A DNA stretch of 64,000 bases from Duganella sp. BJB480 (GCA_003416985.1 QVIN01000011.1:168648-232647), one strand, 5' to 3'. Positions 52,224-62,802 are shown, numbered from the stretch's first letter. Notes: a model not told the origin generated them from the letters alone. Made by a program: numbers and translations.

Positions 52224-54380
52224 CTAGGCGACGGTCGGGGACGCGGCGGCATGGCGCTGCTTGTCGGCGTACATGGCGCGGTCGGCGCGGTTGAGCAGCA
52301 TCTCGATGTCCTGCGGATCGTCGGGATGGTGGATGGCGATGCCGATGCTCGCGCTCAGCGAGACGGTGGCGGTCTTGAGGCGGAACGGCTGGAGCAGCGC
52401 CGGCCGCAGCTTGTCGGCGGTCTCCTGGGCGGCGGTGTCGCTGTGCAGGTTCTCCAGGATGACGATGAACTCGTCGCCCGCCAGCCGGCCCACGGTGTCG
52501 GTCTTGCGCACGGTGTGCTGGACCCGCACCGCGAACTGGCGCAGCAGCTCGTCGCCCTCCTCGTGGCCGTACTGGTCGTTGACCTGCTTGAAGCGGTCGA
52601 GGTCGAGGAAGAACACGGCGCAGCTGTGGCGCAGGCGGCTGGCGCGCTGGACCGCCTCGGCCAGCGCGGTCATCAGCGCGCGCCGGTTGGGCAGGCCGGT
52701 CAGCGTGTCGCGCAGCGCCATCGCTTCCATCGACTCGAACAGCGACTTGCGCTCGCTGATGTCGTGCAGGAAGGCGATGAACAGGTGGCCGCTGCTGCGC
52801 GGCACGTAGGCCAGCGACACCTCCACCGGCAGCTCCTGGCCGGCGCGGTTGTGCAGCGTGAGCTCGATGCGGCGGTTGAGCACCGTGTCGCCGCCGCACT
52901 CGGCCAGCTGGCGCATGTCGCGCTCGTAGGCGCGGCGCAGCAGCGGCGGCAGCACCATGGCCGCCAGCGGCTGGCCGATCACCTCGGCGCGGCTCCAGCC
53001 GATCAGCTTCTCGGCCTGGCGGTTCCAGTCCAGCACCACGCCGCCCGGATCGAGGGCGATGAAGGCGTCGTGCGCGTTGTCCAGGATGGCGCGCAGCTCG
53101 GCCGCGCGTTCCTGCAGCAGCAACTGCGTGCTCTGCTCCTGCGCCAGCGCGCGCTCCAGCAGCAGCGCCTTGCGGGCGATCTCGCGGGTGCGCTCGCCCA
53201 CCGTTGTTTCCAGCTGCTCGTTCATGCGGCGCAGCGTGGCCAGGTGGCCCTGCTCGTTGCTCACCAGGTCGGCCAGCGCCCGCGACAGCACCTGCGCCTC
53301 GTGGAAGCTGTCGACCAGCGGGATGGGCGGCAGCGCGTCGGACGGGGTGTCGGCCGGCGCGGCCGAGCGCTCCTCGATGTTCTTGCTGAGCGCATTGAGT
53401 GGCCGCGTGAGGCGCCGCGCCGCCGCCGACGCGGCCAGCGCCATGGCCGCACCGAGGATGGCGCCCAGCAGCAGGATCTGGCGCTCCAGCGCGCGGGCGC
53501 CGGCCAGCGCCACGTCCTCGCGCTGGCGCACCAGCACCGACCAGGTCAGCGTGGCGGGATTGTTCGCGTCGCCGGTGCGCGAGAAGCCGGTCAGGTAGCT
53601 GTGGCCGTCGGGCCAGGTCTCCTTCAGCGATCCCGGCGCGCCGGTTTGCGACAGCGCCAGGCTGGTGGCGGCGATGGTGGTCTCCTCGGTGCCCTTGGGG
53701 CCGAGCATCACGGTGCCGTCGGCGCGCACCACGTAGATGTCGGCCGAATACTGCTGGTCGGCCGGGGTGAGGATGGTGAGCGCCAGGCGCCGCGCCCAGT
53801 TCCAGCTCATGTGCACGCACAGCACGCCGCGGTAGCTGCCGTCGCTGCGCCGCACCGGGCCGGCGGCGTCGACGAAGCGCCACGGGTCGGCGTTGTACGG
53901 CAGCTTCTTGCCGAGCAGCGGGGCGGGGTGGAAGTCGCCGGCGTAGAGCTTTTCGCGTCCGCCCTTGAACCAGGCGCGCGTGCCGACGTCCTGGCCTTCG
54001 AGCTGGCCCTGGGCGGCGGCGTAGACGCTGCCGTCGGGATTGGCCAGGCCGATCCACGCGTAGTCGGGGAAGGTTTTTTGCAGGCTTTCGAGCACCTGGC
54101 GGATCTCGGCGGGGGAGCGGGCATCGCGGATCTGCGGCAGCTCGGTGAGCAGCTGGACGTCGCCGGTGGCCTTCTGCACCACGCGGTTGAGCGCATCGCG
54201 CGTCTGCCACGACAGCTGCTGCAAACGCAGGCCCGCTTCGCGTTCGGCGTAGTCGATGGCGAAGTGATCGACCAGCACCAGCAGCGACAGCACCGACATC
54301 AGCACCGTCGCGGCCACCCCCGCTGTCACCAGCGTGGTGAGGCGCGGCCGGGCCGTGCGTGGGATGGGCTGCGAGGTCAT
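52224..54380 (-). CDS. Membrane-bound diguanylate cyclase with Cache and PAS domains
   Basis: 718 aa. First membrane helix near residue 20-40 (LVTAGVAATVLMSVLSLLVL), periplasmic Cache domain (about 45-275, with AQGQLEGQDVGTRAWFKGGR), second helix about 300-320, coiled coil, PAS (about 405-525) and GGDEF domain (about 550-700). The signature is AGDEF (634-638) rather than GGDEF, a variant known in active enzymes, and an inhibitory RxxD site (RKTD) lies five residues before it. No EAL domain. The start at 54380 is uncertain; 54422 is also open. It is 132 bases upstream of the KaiC-like gene on the same strand. Confidence 0.87.
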   Translation of the reverse strand: MTSQPIPRTARPRLTTLVTAGVAATVLMSVLSLLVLVDHFAIDYAEREAGLRLQQLSWQTRDALNRVVQKATGDVQLLTELPQIRDARSPAEIRQVLESLQKTFPDYAWIGLANPDGSVYAAAQGQLEGQDVGTRAWFKGGREKLYAGDFHPAPLLGKKLPYNADPWRFVDAAGPVRRSDGSYRGVLCVHMSWNWARRLALTILTPADQQYSADIYVVRADGTVMLGPKGTEETTIAATSLALSQTGAPGSLKETWPDGHSYLTGFSRTGDANNPATLTWSVLVRQREDVALAGARALERQILLLGAILGAAMALAASAAARRLTRPLNALSKNIEERSAAPADTPSDALPPIPLVDSFHEAQVLSRALADLVSNEQGHLATLRRMNEQLETTVGERTREIARKALLLERALAQEQSTQLLLQERAAELRAILDNAHDAFIALDPGGVVLDWNRQAEKLIGWSRAEVIGQPLAAMVLPPLLRRAYERDMRQLAECGGDTVLNRRIELTLHNRAGQELPVEVSLAYVPRSSGHLFIAFLHDISERKSLFESMEAMALRDTLTGLPNRRALMTALAEAVQRASRLRHSCAVFFLDLDRFKQVNDQYGHEEGDELLRQFAVRVQHTVRKTDTVGRLAGDEFIVILENLHSDTAAQETADKLRPALLQPFRLKTATVSLSASIGIAIHHPDDPQDIEMLLNRADRAMYADKQRHAAASPTVA

Positions 54381-54511
54381 GGTTCGGGCCAAAAAATGAT
54401 GTCCGAAAGAAATTAAATTCATTGTAGCACCGGGCGTGGCGCCAGCCCCGTCAGAGGAAGAAATTCCCCTTCAATCGCCACGATCTGTCGTGTCATGGAC
54501 AAAAAACTTGC

Positions 54512-54540
54512 TTGACTTAATTAGAATGATCGTTCATTCT
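54512..54540 (+). promoter_or_regulatory. RND operon promoter with TetR-type operator
   Basis: A perfect 7-base dyad, AGAATGA (54523-54529) and TCATTCT (54534-54540) around TCGT, directly follows TTGACT (54512-54517), a good -35. It sits 38 bases before the adaptor start codon and would overlap the -10 region. A TetR regulator is encoded at the end of the operon, so this is the probable repressor site. Confidence 0.7.
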
Positions 54541-54578
54541 ACGAGCCTATGCACAATTTTTATACAGGAAGTCCCACC

Positions 54579-55766
54579 ATGGAAGCTCTTTTCTGCAGGA
54601 CCGCAGCCCTGATCACCGCAGCCGCGCTCGCCGCCGGCTGCTCCCCATCCACGACCGAGGCACCGGGCGCTCACAGCGCACCGGTGGCGGAAGTGGGCGT
54701 TTTTAAGGTGGCGCCGGAAGCGCTGCACATCACGACCGAACTGCCGGGCCGCACCGCCGCCTTCCAGGTGGCCGAAGTGCGCCCGCAGGTCAGCGGACTG
54801 ATACAAAAACGCCTGTTCGTCGAGGGCGCCGACGTCAAGGCCGGCGTGGCGCTGTACCAGATCGACGCGGCCAGCTACCAGGCGGCCTACAACTCGGCCA
54901 AGGCGGCGCTGGCCAAGGCCAGGGCCAACCTGATGACCAGCGGCCCGAAAGTGGCGCGCTACAAGGACCTGGTGGCGATCGAGGGCGTGAGCCGGCAGGA
55001 CTACGACGACGCCGTCGCCGCCAACGAGCAGGCCAAGGCCGACGTGGAATCGGCCGCCGCCGCGCTGGAGCAGGCGTCCATCAACCTCAAATACACGCAC
55101 GTCGACGCGCCGATCAGCGGCCGTATCAGCCGCTCGGCCGTCACGCCGGGCGCGCTGGTGACGGCCAACCAGTCCACCGCGCTGACCACCGTGCAGCAGC
55201 TGGATCCGATCTATGTCGATGTCACGCAATCGAGCGAGGATCTGCTGCGCCTGAAGCGCGAGCTGGAAAGCGGCGGCCTGAAACAGTCCGGCGGCCAGGC
55301 CAAGGTCACGCTGCTGCTGTCGGACGGCAGCAAGTACGCCGAAAGCGGCAAGCTGCAGTTCTCCGATGTGACGGTCGATACCGGCACCGGCAACGTCACC
55401 CTGCGCGCGCTGTTCCCGAATCCGAAGCACGATCTGCTGCCCGGCATGTTCGTGCGCGCGGTGGTGGAATCGGGCGTCAACGAGCAGGCCATCGCCGTGC
55501 CGCAGCAGGGCGTGACCCGCAACGCCAAGGGCGAGGCGACCGCGCTGGTGCTCAACAAGGAAGGCAAGGTCGAACAGCGCATGCTGGTCACCGGCGGCAC
55601 CATGGGCGACCGGTGGCTGGTCAAGTCCGGCCTGAACGCGGGCGACCTGCTGATCGTCGAGGGCGTGCAGAAGGTGAAGCCGGGCGCGCCGGCCAACGCC
55701 GCCAAGCCCGCCGCCGCAGTGGCCGTCGGCGGCGCCATGCCGTCCAGCGCCAAGAGCGCCCAGTAA
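54579..55766 (+). CDS. RND efflux periplasmic adaptor (AcrA/MexA family)
   Basis: 395 aa lipoprotein (lipobox LAAGC, Cys21). Lipoyl halves, a helical hairpin (about 85-160, coiled-coil Ala/Lys-rich), a beta-barrel with VDVTQSSEDLLRLKRELESG and a membrane-proximal domain with IAVPQQGVTRN. Links the inner-membrane pump to the outer-membrane channel. The start at 54579 (MEALFCRT) is preferred over 54549 because AGGAA lies 8 bases before it and it gives a clean lipoprotein signal. First gene of a four-gene set. Confidence 0.93.
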   Translation: MEALFCRTAALITAAALAAGCSPSTTEAPGAHSAPVAEVGVFKVAPEALHITTELPGRTAAFQVAEVRPQVSGLIQKRLFVEGADVKAGVALYQIDAASYQAAYNSAKAALAKARANLMTSGPKVARYKDLVAIEGVSRQDYDDAVAANEQAKADVESAAAALEQASINLKYTHVDAPISGRISRSAVTPGALVTANQSTALTTVQQLDPIYVDVTQSSEDLLRLKRELESGGLKQSGGQAKVTLLLSDGSKYAESGKLQFSDVTVDTGTGNVTLRALFPNPKHDLLPGMFVRAVVESGVNEQAIAVPQQGVTRNAKGEATALVLNKEGKVEQRMLVTGGTMGDRWLVKSGLNAGDLLIVEGVQKVKPGAPANAAKPAAAVAVGGAMPSSAKSAQ

Positions 55767-55778
55767 AGGAGCATCGCC

Positions 55779-58700
55779 ATGTCACGTTTCTTTATTGACC
55801 GCCCGATCTTCGCGTGGGTCGTCGCCATCGTCATCATGCTCTCGGGCGTGATCGCGATCCTCGGCCTGCCGATCGCGCAGTATCCAAGCATCGCGCCGCC
55901 GTCGATTTCGATCAGCGGCTCGTATCCGGGCGCCTCCGCCAAGACGGTGGAAGACGCCGTCACCCAGGTCATCGAACAGAAGATGAAGGGCATCGACGGC
56001 TTGCGCTACATGTCCTCGTCGAGCGACGGCACCGGCGGCATCAGCATCACGCTGACCTTCAGGAGCGGCACCAATCCGGACATCGCCCAGGTGCAGGTGC
56101 AGAACAAGCTGCAGCTGGCGACGCCGCTGCTGCCGGCCATCGTCACGCAGCAAGGCCTGGTGGTGGCCAAGGCCACCAAGAACTTCATGATGGTGCTGGG
56201 CTTCGTGTCCGAGGACGGCGGCATGAAGCAGGCCGACCTGGGCGACTACGTGGCCGCCAACGTCATCGATCCGCTCAGCCGCATCGAGGGCGTGGGCGAC
56301 GTGACGCTGTTCGGCGCCCAGTACGCGATGCGGATCTGGCTCGATCCGGCCAAGCTGCAAAGCTATCAACTGACGCCGGCCGACGTCACCGCCGCCATCA
56401 CCGCGCAGAACACCGAAGTGTCGGCCGGTGAGCTGGGCGGCGCGCCCGCCGTGGCGGGGCAGCAGCTCAACGCCACCGTGTCGGCGCAGAGCCGCCTGCA
56501 GACCGCCGAGCAGTTCGGCGCGATCCTGCTGAAGACCGCCAGCAGCGGCGCCACCGTGCACCTGCGCGACGTGGCCCGCATGGAGCTGGGCAGCGAGAAC
56601 TACAACGTGCTGGCCCGCTACAACGGCAAGCCGGCCACCGGCGTCGCCATCAAGCTGGCCACCGGCGCCAACGCGCTCGATACCGCCAACGCCGTCAAGG
56701 CGCGCATCGCTGTCATGGAGAAGCAGTTCCCGGCCGGGATGAAGGCGGTGATCGCCTTCGACACCACGCCGTTCGTCAAGCTGTCGATCGAGGAAGTGGT
56801 CAAGACGCTGGTGGAGGCGGTGGTCCTGGTGTTCCTGGTGATGTACCTGTTCCTGCAAAACTTCCGCGCCACGTTGATCCCGACGATGGCGGTGCCGGTG
56901 GTGCTGCTGGGGACTTTCGCGATCCTGTCGGCGCTGGGCTACTCGATCAATACGCTGACCATGTTCGCGGTGGTGCTGGCGATCGGCCTGCTGGTCGACG
57001 ACGCCATCGTGGTGGTGGAGAACGTCGAGCGCGTGATGACGGAGGAGGGCTTGTCCCCGATCGAGGCGACGCGCAAGTCGATGGGCCAGATCAGCGGCGC
57101 GCTGGTGGGCATCGCCATGGTGCTGTCGGCGGTGTTCGTGCCGATGGCCTTCTTCGGCGGCTCCACCGGCGTGATCTACCGTCAGTTCTCGGTGACGATC
57201 GTGTCGGCGATGGTGCTGTCGGTGCTGGTGGCGATGATCTTCACGCCGGCGCTGTGCGCGACCTTGCTCAAGCCTGTGGCCAAGGGACACACCGCGATCA
57301 ATACCGGCTTCTTCGGCTGGTTCAACCGCAGCTTCGACCGCGGCAGCTTCAAGTACCAAGGCTGGGTGGGCGCGCTGCTGAACCGCAGCGGACGTTCGCT
57401 GGTGATGTACGCGCTGCTGCTGGCGGTGCTGGCCTTCGTGTTCGTGCGCCTGCCGACTTCCTTCCTGCCGGAGGAAGACCAGGGCGTGCTGTTCTCGCAG
57501 ATCCAGCTGCCGACCGGCGCGACCCAACAGCGCACGCTGAAGGTGATCGAAAAAGTCGAGCAGCACTTCCTGACCGAGGAAAAGGATTCGGTGGCGTCGG
57601 TGTTCGCGGTGGCTGGCTTCAGCTTCAGCGGCAACGGCCAGAACACCGGTATCGCCTTCGTGCGGATGAAGGACTGGTCGGAGCGCAAGGGCGCCGGCCA
57701 GCGCGTCAGTGCCATCGTCGGCCGCGCCATGGGCAGCTTCTCGCAGATCAAGGATGCGATGGTGTTCGCCTTCGCGCCGCCGGCCGTGCTGGAACTGGGT
57801 AACGCCAGCGGCTTCGATTTGCAGCTGCAGGACCAGGGCGGCGTGGGTCACGACGCGCTGATGGCGGCGCGTAACCAGATGCTGGGCATGGCTTCCAAGA
57901 ATCCGGTGCTGATGGCGGTCCGTCCTAACGGGCAGGAAGACACGCCGCAGTACAAGATCACCGTCGACCAGCAAAAGGCCACCGCGCTGGGCTTGTCCAT
58001 CGCCGATGTGAACAAGGTGCTGAGCACCGCCTGGGGCAGCGCCTACGTCAACGACTTCGTCGACCGTGGCCGCGTGAAGAAGGTGTACATGCAGGGCCAG
58101 CCCGATTCGCGCATGTCGCCGGAAGACCTGGGCAAATGGTTCGTCCGCAACGCCGACGGCGAGATGGTGCCTTTCTCGGCCTTCTCGACCGGCAAATGGA
58201 TCTACGCGTCGCCGCGCCTGGAACGCTACAACGGCCTGCCGTCGACCGAGATCCTCGGCATGCCGGCGCCGGGCCAAAGCTCGGGCGCCGCGATGGCGGA
58301 GATCGAAAAGATGGCGGCCAAGCTGCCGCCGGGGATAGGCTTCGAGTGGACCGGCCTGTCGACGGAGGAACGCGATTCCGGCTCGCAGACCACGCAGCTG
58401 TATGCGATCTCGATCCTGATCGTGTTCCTGTGCCTGGCCGCGCTGTATGAAAGCTGGTCGATTCCGTTCTCTGTGCTGCTGATCGTGCCGCTGGGCGTGA
58501 TCGGCACGGTGCTGGCGACGTTCGTGTTCAAGCTGTCGAACGACGTGTACTTCCAGGTCGGCCTGCTGACCGTGGTGGGCCTGGCGGCGAAGAACGCGAT
58601 CCTGATCGTGGAGTTCGCGAAGGAGCTGCAGGAGCAGGGCGTGGAGCTGAAGCAGGCAACCCTGCAGGCCGTGCGCCTGCGGCTGCGTCCGATCCTGATG

Positions 58701-58913
58701 ACGTCCATCGCGTTCGGCCTCGGCGTGCTGCCGTTGGCGATCAGCAGCGGCGCCGGTTCCGGCAGCCAGAACGCGATCGGCGTCGGTGTGTTGGGCGGGA
58801 TGCTGTCCGCCACCTTCCTGGGCATCTTCTTTGTGCCGGTGTTCTTTGTACTGGTGCGCGGCTTCTTCAGCAAGAAGGCCGCCGCTCCTGTTGCCGCTGT
58901 GGAGGCGCATTAA
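55779..58913 (+). CDS. RND multidrug efflux pump, HAE1 family (AcrB/MexB type)
   Basis: 1044 aa, normal length. Twelve membrane helices and two large periplasmic loops; N-terminus [20 protein letters not shown] as in AcrB. The proton-relay Asp407-Asp408 in [14 protein letters not shown] falls at the same residue numbers as in E. coli AcrB. Family segments such as [13 protein letters not shown] and [15 protein letters not shown] are present. Exports hydrophobic or amphiphilic drugs with the adaptor and channel encoded next to it. The gene follows the adaptor by 12 bases and precedes the channel gene by 2. Confidence 0.96.
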   Translation: MSRFFIDRPIFAWVVAIVIMLSGVIAILGLPIAQYPSIAPPSISISGSYPGASAKTVEDAVTQVIEQKMKGIDGLRYMSSSSDGTGGISITLTFRSGTNPDIAQVQVQNKLQLATPLLPAIVTQQGLVVAKATKNFMMVLGFVSEDGGMKQADLGDYVAANVIDPLSRIEGVGDVTLFGAQYAMRIWLDPAKLQSYQLTPADVTAAITAQNTEVSAGELGGAPAVAGQQLNATVSAQSRLQTAEQFGAILLKTASSGATVHLRDVARMELGSENYNVLARYNGKPATGVAIKLATGANALDTANAVKARIAVMEKQFPAGMKAVIAFDTTPFVKLSIEEVVKTLVEAVVLVFLVMYLFLQNFRATLIPTMAVPVVLLGTFAILSALGYSINTLTMFAVVLAIGLLVDDAIVVVENVERVMTEEGLSPIEATRKSMGQISGALVGIAMVLSAVFVPMAFFGGSTGVIYRQFSVTIVSAMVLSVLVAMIFTPALCATLLKPVAKGHTAINTGFFGWFNRSFDRGSFKYQGWVGALLNRSGRSLVMYALLLAVLAFVFVRLPTSFLPEEDQGVLFSQIQLPTGATQQRTLKVIEKVEQHFLTEEKDSVASVFAVAGFSFSGNGQNTGIAFVRMKDWSERKGAGQRVSAIVGRAMGSFSQIKDAMVFAFAPPAVLELGNASGFDLQLQDQGGVGHDALMAARNQMLGMASKNPVLMAVRPNGQEDTPQYKITVDQQKATALGLSIADVNKVLSTAWGSAYVNDFVDRGRVKKVYMQGQPDSRMSPEDLGKWFVRNADGEMVPFSAFSTGKWIYASPRLERYNGLPSTEILGMPAPGQSSGAAMAEIEKMAAKLPPGIGFEWTGLSTEERDSGSQTTQLYAISILIVFLCLAALYESWSIPFSVLLIVPLGVIGTVLATFVFKLSNDVYFQVGLLTVVGLAAKNAILIVEFAKELQEQGVELKQATLQAVRLRLRPILMTSIAFGLGVLPLAISSGAGSGSQNAIGVGVLGGMLSATFLGIFFVPVFFVLVRGFFSKKAAAPVAAVEAH

Positions 58914-58915
58914 TC

Positions 58916-60352
58916 ATGAAAAAATCTTTACTCACGATGGCTGCGCTGGCGATGCTGGCAGGTTGCAGCCTGGCGCCGGTGTATGAACGTCCGGCGCAGC
59001 CGGTGGCGCAGGCCTGGCCAGTCGGCGACGCCTACAAGGGCGTGCCGGCAGCGGCGGCCGATGCCAAGCCGGTGTCCGAAATCCAGTGGCGCGAATATTT
59101 CGCCGACGAGCGCCTGCGCAAGGTGATCGAGCTGGCGCTGGCCAACAACCGCGACTTGCGCGTATCGGTGCTCAACATCGAGAAGGCCAAGGCGCAGTAC
59201 AACATCGACAGCGCGGCCTTGTTGCCGAAGCTGTCGGCCAACGTCAGCCAGAGCGCATCGCGCACGCCGTCGACCATGACAGGCACCGGCGAGGCGGCCA
59301 TCAATCGCCAGTACAGCGGCGGGCTGGCGATGGCGTCGTATGAGCTGGACTTCTTCGGCAAGGTGCGCAACCTGTCGGAGGCCGGTCTGCAGACCTACCT
59401 CGGCACCGAGGAGGCGCGCCGCGCGCAGCAGATCACGCTGGTGGCCGAAGTGGCCAACGCCTACCTGACGCTGATCGCCGACCAGCAGCGACTGCAGCTG
59501 GCGGCGGAAACGCTGCGCAGCCAGCAGACTTCCTATGACCTGAGCAAAAAGCGCTTCGATTCGGGCGTCACCTCCGGCGTCGACATGTACGAGGCGCAGA
59601 CCAGCGTGGAATCGGCGCGCAGCGATATGGCGGTCTACACCGCGCAGGTGGCGCTGGATCAGAACGCACTGACGCTGCTGGTTGGCAGCGGCGTGCCTGC
59701 GGACCTGCTGCCGGCGGGCGAGCCGGGCGCGGTGACGCAACTGGCCGCGATTCCGGCCGGCCTGCCATCGGACCTGCTGCAGGCGCGGCCCGACGTGCAG
59801 GAAGCCGAACGCGCACTGCGCGCCGCCAACGCCAACATCGGCGTTGCGCGCGCCGCCTTCTTCCCCAGCATATCGCTGACGGCGTCGGGCGGTAGCGCGA
59901 GCAGCAATTTGTCCGGCCTGTTCAAGGCGGGATCGTCGACGTGGAGCTTCGTCCCGCAGATCAATTTGCCGATCTTCGACGGCGGCGTCAATCGCGCCAA
60001 CCTGAATATCGCCAAGGCCAATCGCGATATCTCGGTGGCGCAGTACGAGAAGGCGATCCAGGTGGCGTTCCGCGAGGTGGCCGACGCGCTGGCCCAGCGC
60101 GGCACACTCGACGAGCGCATCGCCTCGCAGCAGGCGCTGGTCGACGCGGCAGACAAGAGCTTCCGCATCCACGAGGCGCGCTACCGCAAGGGCGCGGACT
60201 CGTACCTGAACGCGCTGGTGTCGCAGCGCGCGCTGTACGCGGCGCAGCAAGGGCTGATCACCGCGCGGCTGGGCAAGTCCAGCAACGCGGTCACGCTGTA
60301 CAAGGTGCTGGGCGGCGGCTGGCAGCCGGAAGTCTCGCCACAGCGGGGCTAG
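58916..60352 (+). CDS. RND outer-membrane channel lipoprotein (NodT/OprM family)
   Basis: 478 aa TolC-like lipoprotein. Lipobox LAGC (Cys17), two OEP repeats (about 65-265 and 275-460) with QWREYFADERLRKVIELALA at the start and SLTASGGSASSNLSGLF in the second repeat. Forms the outer-membrane duct of the pump. Ends 125 bases before the TetR gene. Confidence 0.94.
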   Translation: MKKSLLTMAALAMLAGCSLAPVYERPAQPVAQAWPVGDAYKGVPAAAADAKPVSEIQWREYFADERLRKVIELALANNRDLRVSVLNIEKAKAQYNIDSAALLPKLSANVSQSASRTPSTMTGTGEAAINRQYSGGLAMASYELDFFGKVRNLSEAGLQTYLGTEEARRAQQITLVAEVANAYLTLIADQQRLQLAAETLRSQQTSYDLSKKRFDSGVTSGVDMYEAQTSVESARSDMAVYTAQVALDQNALTLLVGSGVPADLLPAGEPGAVTQLAAIPAGLPSDLLQARPDVQEAERALRAANANIGVARAAFFPSISLTASGGSASSNLSGLFKAGSSTWSFVPQINLPIFDGGVNRANLNIAKANRDISVAQYEKAIQVAFREVADALAQRGTLDERIASQQALVDAADKSFRIHEARYRKGADSYLNALVSQRALYAAQQGLITARLGKSSNAVTLYKVLGGGWQPEVSPQRG

Positions 60353-60477
60353 CGCGGTTGGGGCGGCGGGCGCCGAGTGTTGCGCGCTCGCCGCCTCCGG
60401 TCGCTGATAAATTGACAAAAGTGGCAGCCTTCGCCACAGTACCGCCTCAGGCAAGACCGTTACCCAAGGAAGACCCC

Positions 60478-61092
60478 ATGACCGCACCCATCGCAAAACG
60501 ACGTACCGACCCGGAACGGGCGCAGAGCCGGCGCAACCAGGTGCTGGAAGCGGCCGCCGTCTGCTTTGCGCGCAGCGGCTTCCACGGCGCCAGCATGGCC
60601 GAGATATCCAAGCAGGCCGGCATGAGCGCGGGCCATATCTACAACTACTTCGACGGCAAGGACGCCATCATCCTGGCCTTCGTGGCGCGCGAGGCCGAAC
60701 ATGTATCGGGCCTGCTGCGCGACCTGGCCTCGCGCGAGGATCCGCTGGAAGCGATACTGGAAGATGCGCCCATCCACATCGACGAATCGCTCGACCCGCA
60801 GCCGTGGAGCGTGCCGCTGGAGATGTTTGCCGAGGCCTCGCGCAATCCGGTCATCGCCGCCAAGATGCGCGAGAACGAGGAAGTCTCGCGGGCGCAGTTG
60901 CGGGCGCTGGTCAAGCGTGGGCGCGAACAGCGCAACCTGCCGGTGGACGACGTGCTGCTGGACGGCCGCCTCGACACGCTGATCTCCTACTTCCACGGCC
61001 TGACGATACGTGCGCTGTATCGGCCGGACATGGACCGCGCCAGCTTGGCGGATGCCTTCCGCGTCGCCATGCGCGCGCTGCTGATGACCTGA
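60478..61092 (+). CDS. TetR-family repressor of the RND pump
   Basis: 204 aa. N-terminal helix-turn-helix (about 20-65; VLEAAAVCFARSGFHGASMA, then EISKQAGMSAGHIYNYFDGK) and a helical ligand/dimerisation domain (about 70-200). The start at 60478 has AAGGAAG upstream. Being the last gene beside the pump operon, it is expected to repress it through the dyad at 54523-54540, with autoregulation if co-transcribed. Confidence 0.9.
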   Translation: MTAPIAKRRTDPERAQSRRNQVLEAAAVCFARSGFHGASMAEISKQAGMSAGHIYNYFDGKDAIILAFVAREAEHVSGLLRDLASREDPLEAILEDAPIHIDESLDPQPWSVPLEMFAEASRNPVIAAKMRENEEVSRAQLRALVKRGREQRNLPVDDVLLDGRLDTLISYFHGLTIRALYRPDMDRASLADAFRVAMRALLMT

Positions 61093-61177
61093 TTTGTCTC
61101 GTATTGTTTCCGTCCGCTGCACGCGGGCGGAGGCTGTTGTACCATGCCTGATCTCCCATTCCAGCTATCGGAGCATC

Positions 61178-61885
61178 ATGCCATCCTACGTTATTCCCGC
61201 CCACGACATCGTCGGCCTGCCGGTCGCCGGCACTTCAGAGCTGTTCCCCGTACGCCGCGTCTACTGCGTCGGCCGCAACTACGCCGCGCATGCCCGCGAG
61301 ATGGGCTTCGACCCTGACCGCGAACCGCCGTTCTTCTTCTGCAAACCGAATGACGCGCAAGCGGTCATCCCGGTGGCGCCGGGCGCGGTGCTGGAGCTGC
61401 CGTATCCGCAGGTGACCAACAACCTGCACTACGAGTGCGAGCTGGTGGTCGCCATCGGCAAGGGCGGCAGCGACATCGCCGTGGAAGACGCGGCCGGGCA
61501 TATCTTCGGCTACGCGGTGGGGTTGGACATGACGCGGCGCGACCTGCAATTCAAGATGCGCGACGCCGGACGTCCGTGGGAAATCGGCAAGGCCTTCGAC
61601 TACTCGGCACCGGTGGGCCTGATCCACCGCGCGGCCGAAGCGGGCGACATCAACCACGCGGCGATCCGGCTGGAGGTGGATGGCGTGACCAAACAGTCGG
61701 CCACCATCGATCACCTGATCTGGTCGATCAGCGAGACCATCGCCAATTTGTCCACGCTGTTCGCCCTGGCGCCGGGGGACTTGATCTTCAGCGGCACGCC
61801 GGAAGGCGTGGGCGCGGTTGTGCGCGGGCAGACGCTGGTGGGCGCGGTGGACGGCCTGTCCGGCATTGCGGTCAAATTGGTATAA
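61178..61885 (+). CDS. Fumarylacetoacetate hydrolase (FAH) family protein
   Basis: 235 aa. FAH fold with the N-terminal VYCVGRNYAAHAREMG, the metal site HYECELVVAIGKGG (Glu-x-Glu) and LDMTRRDLQF, then FSGTPEGVGAV. Family members are C-C bond hydrolases, oxaloacetate decarboxylases or isomerases in aromatic degradation; this short form resembles the fumarylpyruvate hydrolase/acylpyruvase group. The start at 61178 has CGGAG just upstream. Convergent with the sirtuin gene, 5 bases apart. Confidence 0.9.
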   Translation: MPSYVIPAHDIVGLPVAGTSELFPVRRVYCVGRNYAAHAREMGFDPDREPPFFFCKPNDAQAVIPVAPGAVLELPYPQVTNNLHYECELVVAIGKGGSDIAVEDAAGHIFGYAVGLDMTRRDLQFKMRDAGRPWEIGKAFDYSAPVGLIHRAAEAGDINHAAIRLEVDGVTKQSATIDHLIWSISETIANLSTLFALAPGDLIFSGTPEGVGAVVRGQTLVGAVDGLSGIAVKLV

Positions 61886-61890
61886 ACCGT

Positions 61891-62727
61891 TTATAGCAAG
61901 GCGGCGATCGCCGTCAGGGCTGCCAGGGCGCCCATCGCCAGGCCGACATCGCGCGGGCTGGCGACATCCGGCTCGCGCGGATTAATCCGTATCATGCGGC
62001 CGCCGTACTTGACGATCACGCGCTGGCTGAAATTGCGCACCGACGGTATCACGGCGCCCGCGCCCAGTTCGATCACCAGCGGACGTTGCGCCGCTTGCAG
62101 CACAGCTTCCAGCCGCGCCTCCTGCATCATCGCGCGGCGCTCGTTCCAGCCCCAATCGCCGAACATCAGGATATTCGGCCGCGCCATGCCGCCGCAGTGC
62201 GGGCATGTGGGCGCGGCGTTCAGCAGGCGGCAGGCCTCGGTATCGACCTGCGGCACGAAGCCGTCTGCGCTCCAGATATCGGGGCCGCAGGGTTCCATGC
62301 ATTGCAGGTGATGGATGGAGCCATGGCATTCGTAGATGCGCTGCGGGTCGAAGCCGGCGCGCTGGAAGTGGCCGTCGACGTTGCTGGTGAAGACGCCGTA
62401 GCCGGCATCCATCTTGTCACCCCAGGCCTTGAGCAGGGCGAAGCCGGCGTGCGGCGTGGTATCGCGGTAGAGCTGCAGGCGATGGCCGTAGAAGCCCCAG
62501 GCCAGCGTGGGATCGGAGCGGAAGGTGTAGGGCGTGGCGACGCTGGCGAATTCCATGCCGGCGCGGCCGAGGGCGGGGTAGACTTTCCAGAAGCCCTCGT
62601 TGCCGCGGAAGTCGGGCAAGCCGGAATCGACGCCCAGGCCGGCGCCGGCGGCGACGATCAGGGCATCGGCCTGGCGGACGAGATCGGCAGCTTGTTCCAG
62701 GGCGGCGAGTTCGGCGAGGGAGTGCAT
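61891..62727 (-). CDS. Sir2-family NAD-dependent protein deacylase
   Basis: 278 aa cytoplasmic enzyme. The NAD site is GAGLGVDSGLPDFRGNEG, a variant of the usual GAGxSxxSGIPDFRG; TSNVDGHFQRAG and the catalytic His in YECHGSIHHLQC follow. Zinc ligands are likely Cys in LQCMEPCG and CPHCGG. Belongs to a sirtuin subgroup common in proteobacteria. Target unknown. Transcribed away from the tRNA-Pro gene. Confidence 0.88.
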   Translation of the reverse strand: MHSLAELAALEQAADLVRQADALIVAAGAGLGVDSGLPDFRGNEGFWKVYPALGRAGMEFASVATPYTFRSDPTLAWGFYGHRLQLYRDTTPHAGFALLKAWGDKMDAGYGVFTSNVDGHFQRAGFDPQRIYECHGSIHHLQCMEPCGPDIWSADGFVPQVDTEACRLLNAAPTCPHCGGMARPNILMFGDWGWNERRAMMQEARLEAVLQAAQRPLVIELGAGAVIPSVRNFSQRVIVKYGGRMIRINPREPDVASPRDVGLAMGALAALTAIAALL

Positions 62728-62802
62728 GCGGGTTTCGATAGCGGACGGAAATTCTTATCTTACTCCTGCCGGGCCGGGTGTTGCGGCCACGCGAAAGCAA
62801 AC

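Noticed and set aside
55782-58910. A 1042-codon open frame antisense to the RND pump gene
   Set aside because: It is the exact shadow of the pump gene, His/Arg/Gln-rich, with no domains and no ribosome binding site.
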